From Bacilli bacterium (GTDB lineage Bacteria; Bacillota_I; Bacilli_A; RFN20; CAG-288), in NCBI GenBank assembly GCA_022647725.1, contig JALCLG010000001.1, forward strand, positions 254,931 through 318,930: a stretch of DNA of 64,000 nucleotides, written 5' to 3'. This document shows, piece by piece, positions 36,514 through 45,527 of this stretch (position 1 is its first letter; each line of letters begins with the position of its first letter). The notes under the pieces were generated by a model. It had not been told where the DNA came from. It did not search any database and was given only the letters and a program-made list of their open reading frames with translations. A program made the position numbers and the translations under genes.

Positions 36514-38037
36514 GCCAGGTTCAAAGACATAGGAACCCCACTTCGAAGCTTTGTCGACGGCATCCTGGCAAGCCACCGGCTCTCCGGTAGCCCAGCCTGT
36601 ATTGGAAGACATATACTTGGTGGTATCGGTCATCAGATCCGTTTCATCCCAGACCTTCCAGGTCGAGATATAGCCCAAGGTATCGGCCATCGTGGAATCA
36701 GCCGTGGTGCCATCGACCTTGGCGCCTAAGACCGGCGTGGCACGCGTGATGACTTTCGTGGTCGTATCATAGGTTGTGGCTTCCGTGAAAGCATAGATGC
36801 CATCGGCCTTCTTGATATAGCCATAGCCATCATACTTATAGTTGGTGGGATCATAATTTTCATCGAAGCAGTCATCCATTTGATAAGAATACATATAGGT
36901 ATCGGTGAAAATGGTGTCAAAGTAAGTGCCATCGGTGATCTCATAGGAAGTTGCCAGCTTGGCTTCAGCGGCAATGCCGGCAAGCTGCTGCGGAACATAG
37001 CTCTCGCCACCGGCATACTTGCTGACATATTCCTTGATGCCATCATCGGCAATGACGGTGGTACCGACATTGCTGACCGTCAGAGTATAGGTAATCGGAT
37101 CTTCGCCCCGTTTCTTAGCTTCCACCGTGAAGGTGAAGTCCAAAGCATCGGTAACCGTGGCACTGATGGAGGTGACCGACGGACGAGCGTAGAGATAATC
37201 GAACCGGTCAATATCGACCATGCCACCGACAACGACCTTATTCATCGAATACCGATCACCGGTATAGGTATCCGGAGCATCGAAGTTGCTGTAAACGGCA
37301 CCATCGGTATCATCGGCCGCCGGAATGACATCCGTCGTGATGTTGCCAAAAGCCGGAATATTGACATAGTACGGATCCGTGCTGTTGCCAAGGAACGTAT
37401 CCTTGGTGATATAGCCGGAAAGATCCTTCATCTTGGCACCCGGATAGAAGACGCCCTGGTCATCGACCCGATAGGAGAAGGCAATGCCATCCTTGCCGAT
37501 GGCATACCGCTTATCCGTACCATTGGCTGTCTTCAGAACGACCCGGTCAGCATTATATTGGAGCGTCTCGTATTCGGTCGTCTCGCCTTTATCGACTTTG
37601 ACAGTGTAGTTCTTGACGGTATTGAGATAGGTTATGGCCTCCGCTAAGGTCGGCAGCGTGGCAACGATTTCGACATCAATGGATGCTTTGATCTCCGGGA
37701 AATCCGTCAAGGCAACACTGACGGTGGTCTTACCGGCAGCGACACCGGTCACGGTGCCTTTGCTGTTGACGGTGGCAATGGTGGCATCGGCAGTGGTCCA
37801 TGTCAGACCATACGTCTGACCATCAGCACTGACGGCATTGAATTTGGAAGGTGACCCCGTATAGACTTTGGCCGGACCGGTGACGGATAGAGTCGTGCTG
37901 GGAGCGACCGGAGCCACGGAAGTGGATTCGGAAGCAGACGGAGAGGTCGACGCTGAGACAGCTGTCGAAGTCTGCTTGGTACAGCCAGCTAAGGACAGAA
38001 CCGCAACAAGGATTATCGGAAGAACGTTCTTTTTCAT
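36103..38037 (-). CDS. Lipoprotein with Ig-like (Big-2) domain, tail merged with lysC
   Basis: The frame of 644 residues begins with signal MKKNVLPIILVAVLSLAGC, then an Ala/Ser/Thr linker. Residues about 45-130 are a Big-2-type domain (TVTGVAAGKTTVSV). The long beta-rich domain is paralogous to that of the lipoprotein at 19584, sharing TKDTFLG and the aromatic tail. After about 36300 the last 60 residues are simply the antisense of lysC, so the natural C-terminus and stop are missing. A good promoter lies upstream (38067-38095). Confidence 0.8.
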   Translation of the reverse strand: MKKNVLPIILVAVLSLAGCTKQTSTAVSASTSPSASESTSVAPVAPSTTLSVTGPAKVYTGSPSKFNAVSADGQTYGLTWTTADATIATVNSKGTVTGVAAGKTTVSVALTDFPEIKASIDVEIVATLPTLAEAITYLNTVKNYTVKVDKGETTEYETLQYNADRVVLKTANGTDKRYAIGKDGIAFSYRVDDQGVFYPGAKMKDLSGYITKDTFLGNSTDPYYVNIPAFGNITTDVIPAADDTDGAVYSNFDAPDTYTGDRYSMNKVVVGGMVDIDRFDYLYARPSVTSISATVTDALDFTFTVEAKKRGEDPITYTLTVSNVGTTVIADDGIKEYVSKYAGGESYVPQQLAGIAAEAKLATSYEITDGTYFDTIFTDTYMYSYQMDDCFDENYDPTNYKYDGYGYIKKADGIYAFTEATTYDTTTKVITRATPVLGAKVDGTTADSTMADTLGYISTWKVWDETDLMTDTTKYMSSNTGWATGEPVACQDAVDKASKWGSYVFEPGLSSDTDTAIGYRFHIADYSMYYPVNYIGYSQFTIYVGYLDKETQGRTTSGYSYGIMNIKNMTKAKNAKIADFFSGEVVVKGLYRLGEIAVGNADDDVDLLTALVNQLDVDLLLTEDRKDPSGGTGLLDHVPADDRQ

Positions 38038-38066
38038 AGAAGATTACCCCCTTAGGTATGCGGAAA

Positions 38067-38095
38067 ATTGTAGTTTAGTACACTAAAGGAAACAA
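38067..38095 (-). promoter_or_regulatory. Promoter with internal palindrome for the Ig-like lipoprotein
   Basis: On the minus strand TTGTTT and TACAAT are 17 bases apart. Between them is the palindrome TTTAGT-GT-ACTAAA (38074-38087), a plausible repressor site. Confidence 0.65.
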
Positions 38096-38194
38096 TCACC
38101 AATTTTCGAAAAGTCACTAAAAAACGGCCTTCCGTTCACTGAAAGCCTTTACATTTTCCGAATAAATCAATGAATTCAATGAATTTTTTCGGTG

Positions 38195-38863
38195 TCAGTG
38201 GCTGTCCTTGGCCTCACTCAGCCATAAGGGTACTACCTTGAAATCCGACTGGCTCAGCCCGGCCTCCTTAGGGAAAACAATCCGATAACTGTTGAGATAA
38301 AGACGCTTGGCTTCCTCAGCTCCGTAACGGGTATCGCCGATCAAGGTATAACCTGACGACTTCAATGCCAGACGGATCTGATTGTGACGTCCCGTCACAA
38401 TCTGGATGGCTAGGGCGGTTCCGATCTGAATCCGGTTCTGAGCCGTCAGAAGAGTGATGGCTTCCTTAGAACCCTCTTCATCGGAAACAAAGACATGGCT
38501 GCCCTTCTCCATCAGGTTCTGTCGGACTGTCTTGGAAAGACCTAACGGGATGGCTTCCTTGACGACAGCCTCATAATAGCGGCCGACCTTCCGTTCCTCA
38601 AACAAAGAACGGAGCTTTGCCGTGATCGCGGTGTTCTTTCCGAAAACCACCAGTCCGGAGGTCTCATAATCCAGCCGGTGGATGGGATAGCAGGTCTCCT
38701 TCTTCCGTCGCAGATACGATTTGACATAGTAGAAGAGATTATGGGTGAAGGTTGCCTTATCCTCCGTCGCCACTGAAAAGACATCCCGCTTCTTATAGAC
38801 CACGATGATATCCTTGTCTTCGTAGATGACCTCATAAGGGGCCTTTTCGTTTTTCATGGGCAT
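38195..38863 (-). CDS. RluA-family pseudouridine synthase
   Basis: 222 residues. Catalytic Asp65 lies in HRLDYETSGL, the RluA signature, and GRHNQIR is the second conserved motif. There is no N-terminal S4 domain. It isomerises uridine to pseudouridine in rRNA or tRNA; the target base cannot be predicted. The stop is TGA. It may follow cysK in one transcript, but a terminator between them (38901-38927) argues for partial separation. ATG at 38857 is an equal alternative start. Confidence 0.9.
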   Translation of the reverse strand: MPMKNEKAPYEVIYEDKDIIVVYKKRDVFSVATEDKATFTHNLFYYVKSYLRRKKETCYPIHRLDYETSGLVVFGKNTAITAKLRSLFEERKVGRYYEAVVKEAIPLGLSKTVRQNLMEKGSHVFVSDEEGSKEAITLLTAQNRIQIGTALAIQIVTGRHNQIRLALKSSGYTLIGDTRYGAEEAKRLYLNSYRIVFPKEAGLSQSDFKVVPLWLSEAKDSH

Positions 38864-38900
38864 GGTGTGATTAGTATAGTCTTTTTCCTTTCCTGAAACT

Positions 38901-38927
38901 GAAAAAGCCGGCAGTTTCCTGCCGGCT
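38901..38927 (-). terminator. Terminator after cysteine synthase
   Basis: AGCCGGCAG and CTGCCGGCT form a 9-bp stem, followed on the minus strand by TTTTT. Confidence 0.85.
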
Positions 38928-38931
38928 AAGA

Positions 38932-39864
38932 CTAATCTTCGAAGAGCGGCGTCGACAAGTAGCGGTCGCCGCTGTCCGGGAAGAGCACCACAATGTTCTT
39001 GCCTTTGTTCTCAGGACGTTTAGCAACCTCGATAGCTGCCTTGAGAGCAGCACCGGAAGAGATGCCGACTAAGATTCCTTCCACCTGGCCCACCATCCGG
39101 CCATACGTGAAGGCATCCTCATTGGTGACCTTGATCACCTCATCATAGCAAGTAGTATCCAACGTCTTGGGGATGAAACCGGCACCGATGCCCTGAATCT
39201 TATGCGGACCGGCAGCTTCACCGCTTAAGACGGCACTGGAGGCCGGCTCCACGGCAATCGCCTTCAAGGCAGGGATCTTCGTTTTCAGATAATCGCTGAC
39301 ACCCGAGAGCGTGCCCCCGGTACCGACGCCCGCCACAAAGAAGTCCACCTTGCCCTTGAGATCGTTGAAGATCTCCGGACCGGTCGTCTTCTGATGAGCC
39401 AGCGGATTGGCAAGATTGACAAATTGTCCCATCACCACTCCGCCCGGAACAGTATGGGAAAGCTCCTCCGCCTTGACGATGGCGCCTTTCATGCCTAAGG
39501 CACCGGGAGTCAAGACCAGCTGAGCACCATAACCCTTCATCAGCTTGCGACGTTCGACGCTCATGCTGTCGGGCATCACGATGATGACCGGATAGCCTTT
39601 GGCCGTGCCGATGGCAGCAAGACCGATACCCATGTTGCCGGAGGTTGCCTCAATCAGGGTGCTCTTGCCAAGCACAATCTTGCCCTGACGTTCGCCTTCC
39701 TCAATCATTTCCTTGGCGGGACGGTCCTTCACCGATCCGGTAGGGTTGAAAAACTCTACCTTGGCAAAAAGATTAGACTGCAGGCCTTCTTTTGCAATTA
39801 TCCGATTCAGCTTCAGCAGTGGGGTATGACCCACCAGTTCCGTCATCGATTGATAGACTGCCAT
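38932..39864 (-). CDS. cysK: Cysteine synthase (O-acetylserine sulfhydrylase)
   Basis: 310 residues. PLP Lys46 lies in NPTGSVKDR, and TSGNMGIGLA is the substrate Asn loop (Asn then Met). GVGTGGTLSG binds the PLP phosphate. It makes cysteine from O-acetylserine and sulfide in the cytoplasm. AAGGAGGCC precedes the ATG. A serine dehydratase lies upstream on the same strand, 78 bases away, so serine can go to cysteine or pyruvate here. No S-box or T-box was seen upstream. Confidence 0.93.
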   Translation of the reverse strand: MAVYQSMTELVGHTPLLKLNRIIAKEGLQSNLFAKVEFFNPTGSVKDRPAKEMIEEGERQGKIVLGKSTLIEATSGNMGIGLAAIGTAKGYPVIIVMPDSMSVERRKLMKGYGAQLVLTPGALGMKGAIVKAEELSHTVPGGVVMGQFVNLANPLAHQKTTGPEIFNDLKGKVDFFVAGVGTGGTLSGVSDYLKTKIPALKAIAVEPASSAVLSGEAAGPHKIQGIGAGFIPKTLDTTCYDEVIKVTNEDAFTYGRMVGQVEGILVGISSGAALKAAIEVAKRPENKGKNIVVLFPDSGDRYLSTPLFED

Positions 39865-39942
39865 AAACTTGGCCTCCTTGATTCACTTAAAACGTCCTCA
39901 TTATAGCTATTATTTCAAACTTGTAAACAAAGATGATAACGG

Positions 39943-41172
39943 CTAGGCCTGGTCTTTTAAGATCTCTGCCAGTCCGCCTTCGGCCGTCTCCTTATAGGCA
40001 TCGGCCAACGCATCGCCTGTAAGTTTCATCGCGGAGACGACATTATCAAAGGAAACCTGGTTCTTCTTGATGGGAGCGATGTACTTGGCATAGAGATAGC
40101 TGTCATAGGCCCGTAAGGCACCCATGCCATTCCGCTCGATGCAGGGAATGATCACAAAGCCATCCACCGGATCACAGCTTAAGCCTAAGAAATGTTCCAT
40201 GGCACACTCCGCGGCATATTCAATCTGATAGAGAGACAGATGGTCGAGATATCCTAAGGCTGCCGCTGCCATCGAAGTCGCTGTTCCGACTTCGGCCTGA
40301 CAGCCGCCGATGGCACCGGCAATGGAGGCATCCTGTTTCACGATATTGCCAAACATACCCGCAGTATAAAGAGAATCCTTGAGAAATTCCTTGCTGAGTT
40401 TCAGATCATGGTAAGCATAATACAGGATGGCCGGAAGAATGCCGCTCGAGCCACCGGTCGGCGAGGTCACGATGACTTCATGGCAGGCACTGCCTTCTGC
40501 CGTCGCGTAGGCATAAGAAGTAATCAGCAGTTCTCGCCGAGCTTCCTTATCCGGAATGGCTAACGCCTTCTCATGGATAGCCTTGGCCGAACGGTTAAGC
40601 TGCAGTCGCGGGTTATGGTTAGCCGGGATCTTTCCCTCTGCCGCCAGGCCCCGTTCCACACTCTCCAGCATCACATCCAAAGCCTTAGCAAGATAACCAT
40701 CGATAGCGGGGTCTTCATAAAGAAGACAGAAATTCCTGAGATCCGTGAGTCCTTTTTCTGCCATTGTCCTCTTGACATCGTCAAAGGTTCTAAAAGGGTA
40801 GATATCTTTTTCATTGACAAAAAGATCATCAGGAGAAGCAATCTCACCGCCACCCAAGGAATCGTAGGTTCGTGAAAAGATAATCTTCTCCTTCTTCAGG
40901 AGGGCTAAGGTCATCTCATTGGGATGATGCGGCTTGGTCTTGGTGTCCACGACGAAGCTGACCGGATAAGGGGCCAGCCCTTCGCTGATGGCACTGTCGG
41001 TGCCATGCCCTTTGCCGGTCAGGGCTAAGGAACCATAAAGAGTAGCCTGAATCGTATCAAAATCCAAAGATCCGATCTGCGACTTGAAAGACAGGGCAGC
41101 ATTCTGCGGAGCAATCGTATGGCTCGATGACGGGCCGTGTCCGATACGGAAGAGTTTTGATAATGATTTCAT
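39943..41172 (-). CDS. sdaA: L-serine ammonia-lyase, iron-sulfur type, single chain
   Basis: 409 residues joining the beta-type N-terminal part (FRIGHGPSSSHT) and the alpha-type C-terminal part (TSPTGGSSGILPA, GAIGGCQAEVG, DPVDGFVIIPC). The conserved cysteines for a 4Fe-4S cluster are visible in these segments. It deaminates serine to pyruvate and ammonia and is oxygen-sensitive in the known family. In E. coli both parts are also one chain (454 residues), while Bacillus uses two subunits. No clear operon partner. Confidence 0.92.
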   Translation of the reverse strand: MKSLSKLFRIGHGPSSSHTIAPQNAALSFKSQIGSLDFDTIQATLYGSLALTGKGHGTDSAISEGLAPYPVSFVVDTKTKPHHPNEMTLALLKKEKIIFSRTYDSLGGGEIASPDDLFVNEKDIYPFRTFDDVKRTMAEKGLTDLRNFCLLYEDPAIDGYLAKALDVMLESVERGLAAEGKIPANHNPRLQLNRSAKAIHEKALAIPDKEARRELLITSYAYATAEGSACHEVIVTSPTGGSSGILPAILYYAYHDLKLSKEFLKDSLYTAGMFGNIVKQDASIAGAIGGCQAEVGTATSMAAAALGYLDHLSLYQIEYAAECAMEHFLGLSCDPVDGFVIIPCIERNGMGALRAYDSYLYAKYIAPIKKNQVSFDNVVSAMKLTGDALADAYKETAEGGLAEILKDQA

Positions 41173-41238
41173 ACACTGACGATTATAATGGAATCCGTAA
41201 CTTCCGATGTTCTTTTCGCAACATTTTAGCCGGTCGTC

Positions 41239-41267
41239 TAGTCAGACTTTCCCTAAGAGAATATAAT
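41239..41267 (+). promoter_or_regulatory. Promoter of the pyrophosphatase gene
   Basis: TAGTCA (41239-41244), 17 bases, TATAAT (41262-41267). Confidence 0.6.
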
Positions 41268-41292
41268 TATAAATAGAGTGAGGAAAAGGAAA

Positions 41293-41826
41293 ATGAATGC
41301 ATGGCGAGATATTGACCCGAAGCTGATCACCCCGGAAGACTTCATTACCTGTGTGGAAATCGGCAAGGGAATGAAGAACAAGTATGAGCTGGATAAGTCA
41401 ACCGGTCTGCTGCGTCTGGACCGGATTCTTTATACGTCGAACCACTATCCTCAGAACTATGGCTTCATCCCGCTCACCTGGGCGGAAGACCATGACCCGT
41501 TGGATGTCCTTCTCATTATGTCGGAAGCCGTCCAGCCCTTGACCTTGGTGGAATCCAAGCCGATTGGCATGCTGGAGATGGTCGATCAGGGAATGCGGGA
41601 TGTCAAGATCTTAGCCGTCTGCCCGCAGGATCCTTTCTACAAGGACTATCAGGATATCTCCCAGCTGCCGAAGCATGTCACGGATGAAATCGAGTACTTC
41701 TTTGAGACCTACAAAGTCTTGGAAGGCAAAGAGACCTTGGTGCCGGGAACCTTCGGACGCCAGGCTGCCTTGGATGTCATTAAAAAGAATATTCAGGACT
41801 ACAAGGATCTCTACGGCAATAAATAA
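41293..41826 (+). CDS. ppa: Inorganic pyrophosphatase, family I
   Basis: 177 residues from the ATG at 41293, chosen because GAGGAAAAGG precedes it. The family I signature is present as D66-x-D68-P-L-D71 (EDHDPLDVL), with further active-site residues in KNKYELDK and NHYPQNYGFIP. It hydrolyses pyrophosphate to phosphate in the cytoplasm with Mg2+. Monocistronic, with a promoter and a strong terminator. Confidence 0.95.
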   Translation: MNAWRDIDPKLITPEDFITCVEIGKGMKNKYELDKSTGLLRLDRILYTSNHYPQNYGFIPLTWAEDHDPLDVLLIMSEAVQPLTLVESKPIGMLEMVDQGMRDVKILAVCPQDPFYKDYQDISQLPKHVTDEIEYFFETYKVLEGKETLVPGTFGRQAALDVIKKNIQDYKDLYGNK

Positions 41827-41833
41827 CGGACTG

Positions 41834-41860
41834 AAAAAGCCGGCTGACAGCCGGCTTTTT
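41834..41860. terminator. Bidirectional terminator after ppa
   Basis: AAAAAGCCGGCT and AGCCGGCTTTTT around a three-base loop. It serves ppa (+) and the AmmeMemoRadiSam operon (-). Confidence 0.9.
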
Positions 41861-41862
41861 GA

Positions 41863-42681
41863 CTAGACGTTTCCGATGAAGACGAAGCGAAGATACTGAC
41901 TGGCGATGGCGGCAAACTCCTTCAAGGTTTTGACCGGCGTCATTTTTTCGTCTTCGTGATACATTGGGAAGTAGCGGGTGATATGTAACGGCATCTGGGG
42001 ATTGACGCTACTAATCCACTGGCATTCCTTTTCGAAGGCCTCGAGGTCATCGTTATGATGAGGGACTACCAAGGTCGTCAGCTCGACATGACTGGTCTTG
42101 TTGGCTTCCTGGATGAAGGCTTTCGTCATCTCAAGATCTCCGCCGATATAACGGAAATATTCGGGCGTGAAGCCTTTGAGATCGATGTTCATGGCATCAA
42201 TGCTGTCTTTGACTTCCGCTAAGGCTTCAAGACTGAAGCAGCCGTTGGTGACAAGCACGGTCAGCAGATCCTTTTCCTTTGCCAGCCGACTGGTGTCCCG
42301 GACGAACTCATAGCCGATCATCGGCTCATTGTAGGTGAAGGCGATGCCGATGTTGCGGCCCTGATCCTTGAGGTGGCAGGCCTTGGCCACGATCTCTTCC
42401 GGCGTAAAGGCCGTCGCTTCCTGGTCCAGCAGCCGCTGACTGATCTCATAGTTCTGGCAGAACGGACAGCAAAGATTGCAGCCATAGCTGCCGATGGAAA
42501 GAATGTAGCTGCCGGGATGGAACATCTTCAAGGGTTTCTTTTCAATCGGATCCAGGGCCATCGAGGTGATCTTACCATAGTTGCTATCGACGATCATGCC
42601 ATGGGAGCAGGTCCGCCCTTTGCAGAAACCAAGCTGCCCCTCATCGAGATGGCAGTGCCGGAAACAGCCGGGGCAGATCAT
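41863..42681 (-). CDS. amrS: AmmeMemoRadiSam system radical SAM enzyme
   Basis: 272 residues. The CxxxCxxC cluster motif is at Cys68, Cys72 and Cys75 (GCNLCCPFC). An N-terminal Cys-rich segment (CPGCFRHC, then FCKGRTC) is typical of AmrS/PflA-like proteins. FTYNEP and VTNGCF are family motifs. The family always accompanies AMMECR1 and Memo domains; the reaction is not established. Its ATG overlaps the stop of the upstream AmmeMemo gene by four bases, so both are co-translated. Confidence 0.9.
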   Translation of the reverse strand: MICPGCFRHCHLDEGQLGFCKGRTCSHGMIVDSNYGKITSMALDPIEKKPLKMFHPGSYILSIGSYGCNLCCPFCQNYEISQRLLDQEATAFTPEEIVAKACHLKDQGRNIGIAFTYNEPMIGYEFVRDTSRLAKEKDLLTVLVTNGCFSLEALAEVKDSIDAMNIDLKGFTPEYFRYIGGDLEMTKAFIQEANKTSHVELTTLVVPHHNDDLEAFEKECQWISSVNPQMPLHITRYFPMYHEDEKMTPVKTLKEFAAIASQYLRFVFIGNV

Positions 42682-44069
42682 ACATGCCTCGTGACGGTGA
42701 AGCGGAAGAGCTCCACGGGCTCGCCCTCGGCGATGCCGGCTTTGCGTTTGGCAATCCGAATCTGTTCATCGGGGCTGTTGACGCCCTCCAGATCCGGAAG
42801 CAAGAGTCCTGAGCGATTGCCGTTGCGGACAATCACGCCGTATTTCTTGACATCCAGGTCCTTCTTGGAGGAAATCGGCTCATAGGGGGAAAGGACATCC
42901 ACGGAAATATCCAGATAGGGCAGTTCATCCTGAGCCACCGGATCAAAACGCGGATCTCTCGTGGCCGCGGAGATGGCATTGGAGATGATCTCCTGAGCCA
43001 AGGAATCCTGAGTCGGGCCGGTCGTACCGATGCAGCCCCGGAGACAGCCGAACTTATGGAGCGAGACAAAAGCACCTGCTTTCGCCGTTAAGAGCTCTTG
43101 GGGTAGATCTGCACTCGGCCGAAGACCCATATCGGAAACAAGATAGGAACGGATGGCATTCCGGGCTAAGGCAACATAAGGGTCTTCCTTGTTGGCTTTA
43201 TCCTGAGCATCCTTTTTCTGTTTGTCAAAGTAAGCCGTCAGGAAATCCCGGCCTTCATCCGTCTCACCCGGATGATAGCTGATGACTCCATAGCCGACGC
43301 CGAAAGGTGCTTCATGCGAATAAGCATGAATCTCGACCTGTTTCCGGTCCAAGGTTCCAGCCAAGACACAGAAGCTGGGATGGCCGCAGACTTCGGCATC
43401 ATCGACAAACAGAGGATCATAGCCAAGCAGTCCTAAGAAGTCTCCCTTCGTCATCGTCTCCATGATGGCCTGGTCGTATTTCGGTCCGATGGCTTTGAAA
43501 CCATAGGGTCCGTCGTCCTTCTGACAATGGGACAAGTCGCCTGAGCCAATAAAGACAACTCTCTTATTTGTCTGGGAGATGGCTTCTTTAATAAGCTTTC
43601 CTAACTGATAATCATAGGCATAAGGTAAGCCACTGATAGCAATCCGGACAATACGGAAATTGCTCCAGGCTTTTTGAATGAAGTAGAGCGGAACCAAGGA
43701 ACCATGGTCATAGGAAAAATTGGTCTCGCTGGCATCTTCCCGGTAGCACGGGAAATCATCCCGGCTTGCCAGATTCAGGATGCGGTTGGTCAGATCGGTA
43801 TCATAATCAAAGGACAGCTTGACTTCCGAATGACGGAAATGTGAGAAACTGGCCGTGCCCGTTTTGGCACCGCTGATCATGAAGCAATCGGAATAACAGT
43901 TGGCATGAGGCGATACGACAACAATCGTATCCGGCCGTAAAGAAGCAATCTCATTAGCGACCTGCTGATAGCTCTGACTTGTCGCTATGGCAGCCTTCTC
44001 TTCCCCTTGGCCGATCTCCGGCACCAGAATTGGCGGATGCGGTAAGGCATAACATGCTAATAAAGGCAT
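42678..44069 (-). CDS. Memo/LigB-like plus AMMECR1 fusion protein
   Basis: 463 residues. Residues 1-270 resemble Memo/class III extradiol dioxygenases, with early LPHPPILVPE, a VVSPHAN segment and FIGSGDLSH holding candidate metal His residues. Residues about 290-463 are an AMMECR1 domain with the signature GCLRGCIGT. With the downstream radical SAM gene this forms a complete AmmeMemoRadiSam set. The joint function is unknown; redox or metal-linked chemistry is likely. MsrA lies 14 bases upstream in the same transcription unit. Confidence 0.9.
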   Translation of the reverse strand: MPLLACYALPHPPILVPEIGQGEEKAAIATSQSYQQVANEIASLRPDTIVVVSPHANCYSDCFMISGAKTGTASFSHFRHSEVKLSFDYDTDLTNRILNLASRDDFPCYREDASETNFSYDHGSLVPLYFIQKAWSNFRIVRIAISGLPYAYDYQLGKLIKEAISQTNKRVVFIGSGDLSHCQKDDGPYGFKAIGPKYDQAIMETMTKGDFLGLLGYDPLFVDDAEVCGHPSFCVLAGTLDRKQVEIHAYSHEAPFGVGYGVISYHPGETDEGRDFLTAYFDKQKKDAQDKANKEDPYVALARNAIRSYLVSDMGLRPSADLPQELLTAKAGAFVSLHKFGCLRGCIGTTGPTQDSLAQEIISNAISAATRDPRFDPVAQDELPYLDISVDVLSPYEPISSKKDLDVKKYGVIVRNGNRSGLLLPDLEGVNSPDEQIRIAKRKAGIAEGEPVELFRFTVTRHV

Positions 44070-44083
44070 TGACGTCGCCTCCT

Positions 44084-44575
44084 TTATTTTTTCTCCTCCG
44101 GACGGATCTTCCTTAAGTCGATATGGCAGTATCCCCCGGGGTTCTTGTCCAGATAATCCTGATGATAGCTTTCGGCAGGATAGAAGTTATCCAGCTTCTT
44201 GATTTCAATCACATAGCCCGGTTTCAGATGGCTGGAGAAATAGCTGTTAGCTGCCACCGCATCGAGAAGATCCGTGTAGTAGACGCCGCTCCGGTACTGA
44301 AGACCGACATCATTGCCCTGCTGATTCAGGGTATATGGATCAACGACTCTCAGATACATCTCAAAGATCTTGTCCAAAGACAGGATATCGTCATCATAAT
44401 CCAGTTTCAAAGTCTCAGCATGGGTGGCTTTGCCGCTTTTCAGATCCTCGTATTTCGGAAAGGCAGTCTCACCGTTGGCATAGCCGACACAGGTGCCTAA
44501 AACACCTTTTACCTGCTTGAAGTAAGCCTGCATTCCCCAGAAGCACCCGCCGGCAAGATAAATGGTCTGTTTCAT
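44084..44575 (-). CDS. msrA: Peptide methionine sulfoxide reductase A
   Basis: 163 residues. Catalytic Cys11 is in GGCFWG. YCHIDL near the C-terminus and ESYHQDY complete the MsrA pattern. It reduces methionine-S-sulfoxide in proteins with thioredoxin. It has no MsrB fusion and few other Cys residues, so recycling may differ. First gene of the operon leading to AmmeMemo and AmrS, which suggests a shared response to oxidative damage. Confidence 0.93.
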   Translation of the reverse strand: MKQTIYLAGGCFWGMQAYFKQVKGVLGTCVGYANGETAFPKYEDLKSGKATHAETLKLDYDDDILSLDKIFEMYLRVVDPYTLNQQGNDVGLQYRSGVYYTDLLDAVAANSYFSSHLKPGYVIEIKKLDNFYPAESYHQDYLDKNPGGYCHIDLRKIRPEEKK

Positions 44576-44683
44576 GGCGTCATCCCCCTTAGGAAAAGTA
44601 TAGTCTTTTTATCCGACGCGGGGAAGCCGGAAAGCACTTTGGTTGAAGCCCAAAGCAAGATAAGGTAAAATTAGCCTAGATTT

Positions 44684-45445
44684 ATGAAACAGAACCCTAT
44701 GGACAAGAAAGAAAAATCCTTCCAATCCTATTTGATCCGTCCCACAGCGAAGGCAGAACGGGAAAAGCTGACGCTTTCATTCCGGAAAGAGTACCCGAAT
44801 TTAACTTACCCGGGTTTCCTAGCGTTGGCTCGGCCGTTATTGAAAGACGGCCTGACCGTCAAAGAGGAGCAGCTTCCCGAGCTCTATCTTTTCCTCAGCG
44901 ACCGGAAAGACAAGACCTGTCCGGATACTTGCGAAGGGTGTGCGGACTGCGATGCCAAAGAAAAGAAAGTTACCCCGTTCCAAGTAATGCGGGTGGAAAA
45001 CCAAGGCATCTGCAACTGCGCCAACTTCCTATTATTGCTTTTCACGAAAGAATCCAATCGCTACGAAGACTGCTTTAAAAAGACCTTTGCCCTCTTAAAG
45101 CAGCTGGGCTGCCATTATCAGAAAAAGGAAGAACTTTTCTTCCCGCTCTTTCACGAAAAGAAAGACCAGGAATTTCTCTTAAAAGAGAAGGAAGAGGATC
45201 AGGCTATCCAGGCCGCTCTCCTCAAGGAGCTTGGTCTGACGGAAACTTATTTTTCGCGGAAAGAAAGGCTTTCTTCGCTCTTAAAAAGAATCTTGGCCTT
45301 GGCTGATGAGGAAAACGAGAAGGTCTATGCCGTCCTCGAAAGCCGGGTTCAGGAAAAAGAAATAGTCGCCTTAAGCAAAGCGATGCCGGAGTATTCTTAT
45401 GCCTTTCTGACCGTGGCTCCCAAGCCGGAAGATTATTGCCACTAA
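44684..45445 (+). CDS. Cys-cluster protein with hemerythrin-like helix, unknown function
   Basis: 253 residues, highly charged and helical, no signal peptide. A tight cluster CPDTCEGCADCDAKEK (about residues 85-100) could bind Fe-S or zinc. CHYQKKEELFFPLF (about residues 145-158) resembles the H..KEE..LFP helix of hemerythrin HHE/DUF438 proteins. The exact family was not recognised. TAAAAT lies 12 bases before the ATG and no Shine-Dalgarno sequence is seen, so the leader may be very short. Divergent from msrA, which fits a redox context. Confidence 0.65.
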   Translation: MKQNPMDKKEKSFQSYLIRPTAKAEREKLTLSFRKEYPNLTYPGFLALARPLLKDGLTVKEEQLPELYLFLSDRKDKTCPDTCEGCADCDAKEKKVTPFQVMRVENQGICNCANFLLLLFTKESNRYEDCFKKTFALLKQLGCHYQKKEELFFPLFHEKKDQEFLLKEKEEDQAIQAALLKELGLTETYFSRKERLSSLLKRILALADEENEKVYAVLESRVQEKEIVALSKAMPEYSYAFLTVAPKPEDYCH

Positions 45446-45527
45446 TTTTCGCCACGTTACAAATTTTTGTTTAAAAAAGTGGTTGAGTGTTCTACAATAT
45501 TTCTATAAACCAAAGGAGCGAGAAATT

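Noticed and set aside
36880..37647. A 255-codon plus-strand frame opposite the Ig-like lipoprotein
   Set aside because: Antisense to a well-supported lipoprotein, with no recognisable domain.
39865..39942. T-box or S-box riboswitch before cysK
   Set aside because: The region is only 78 bases, with no T-box sequence or SAM-aptamer stems.
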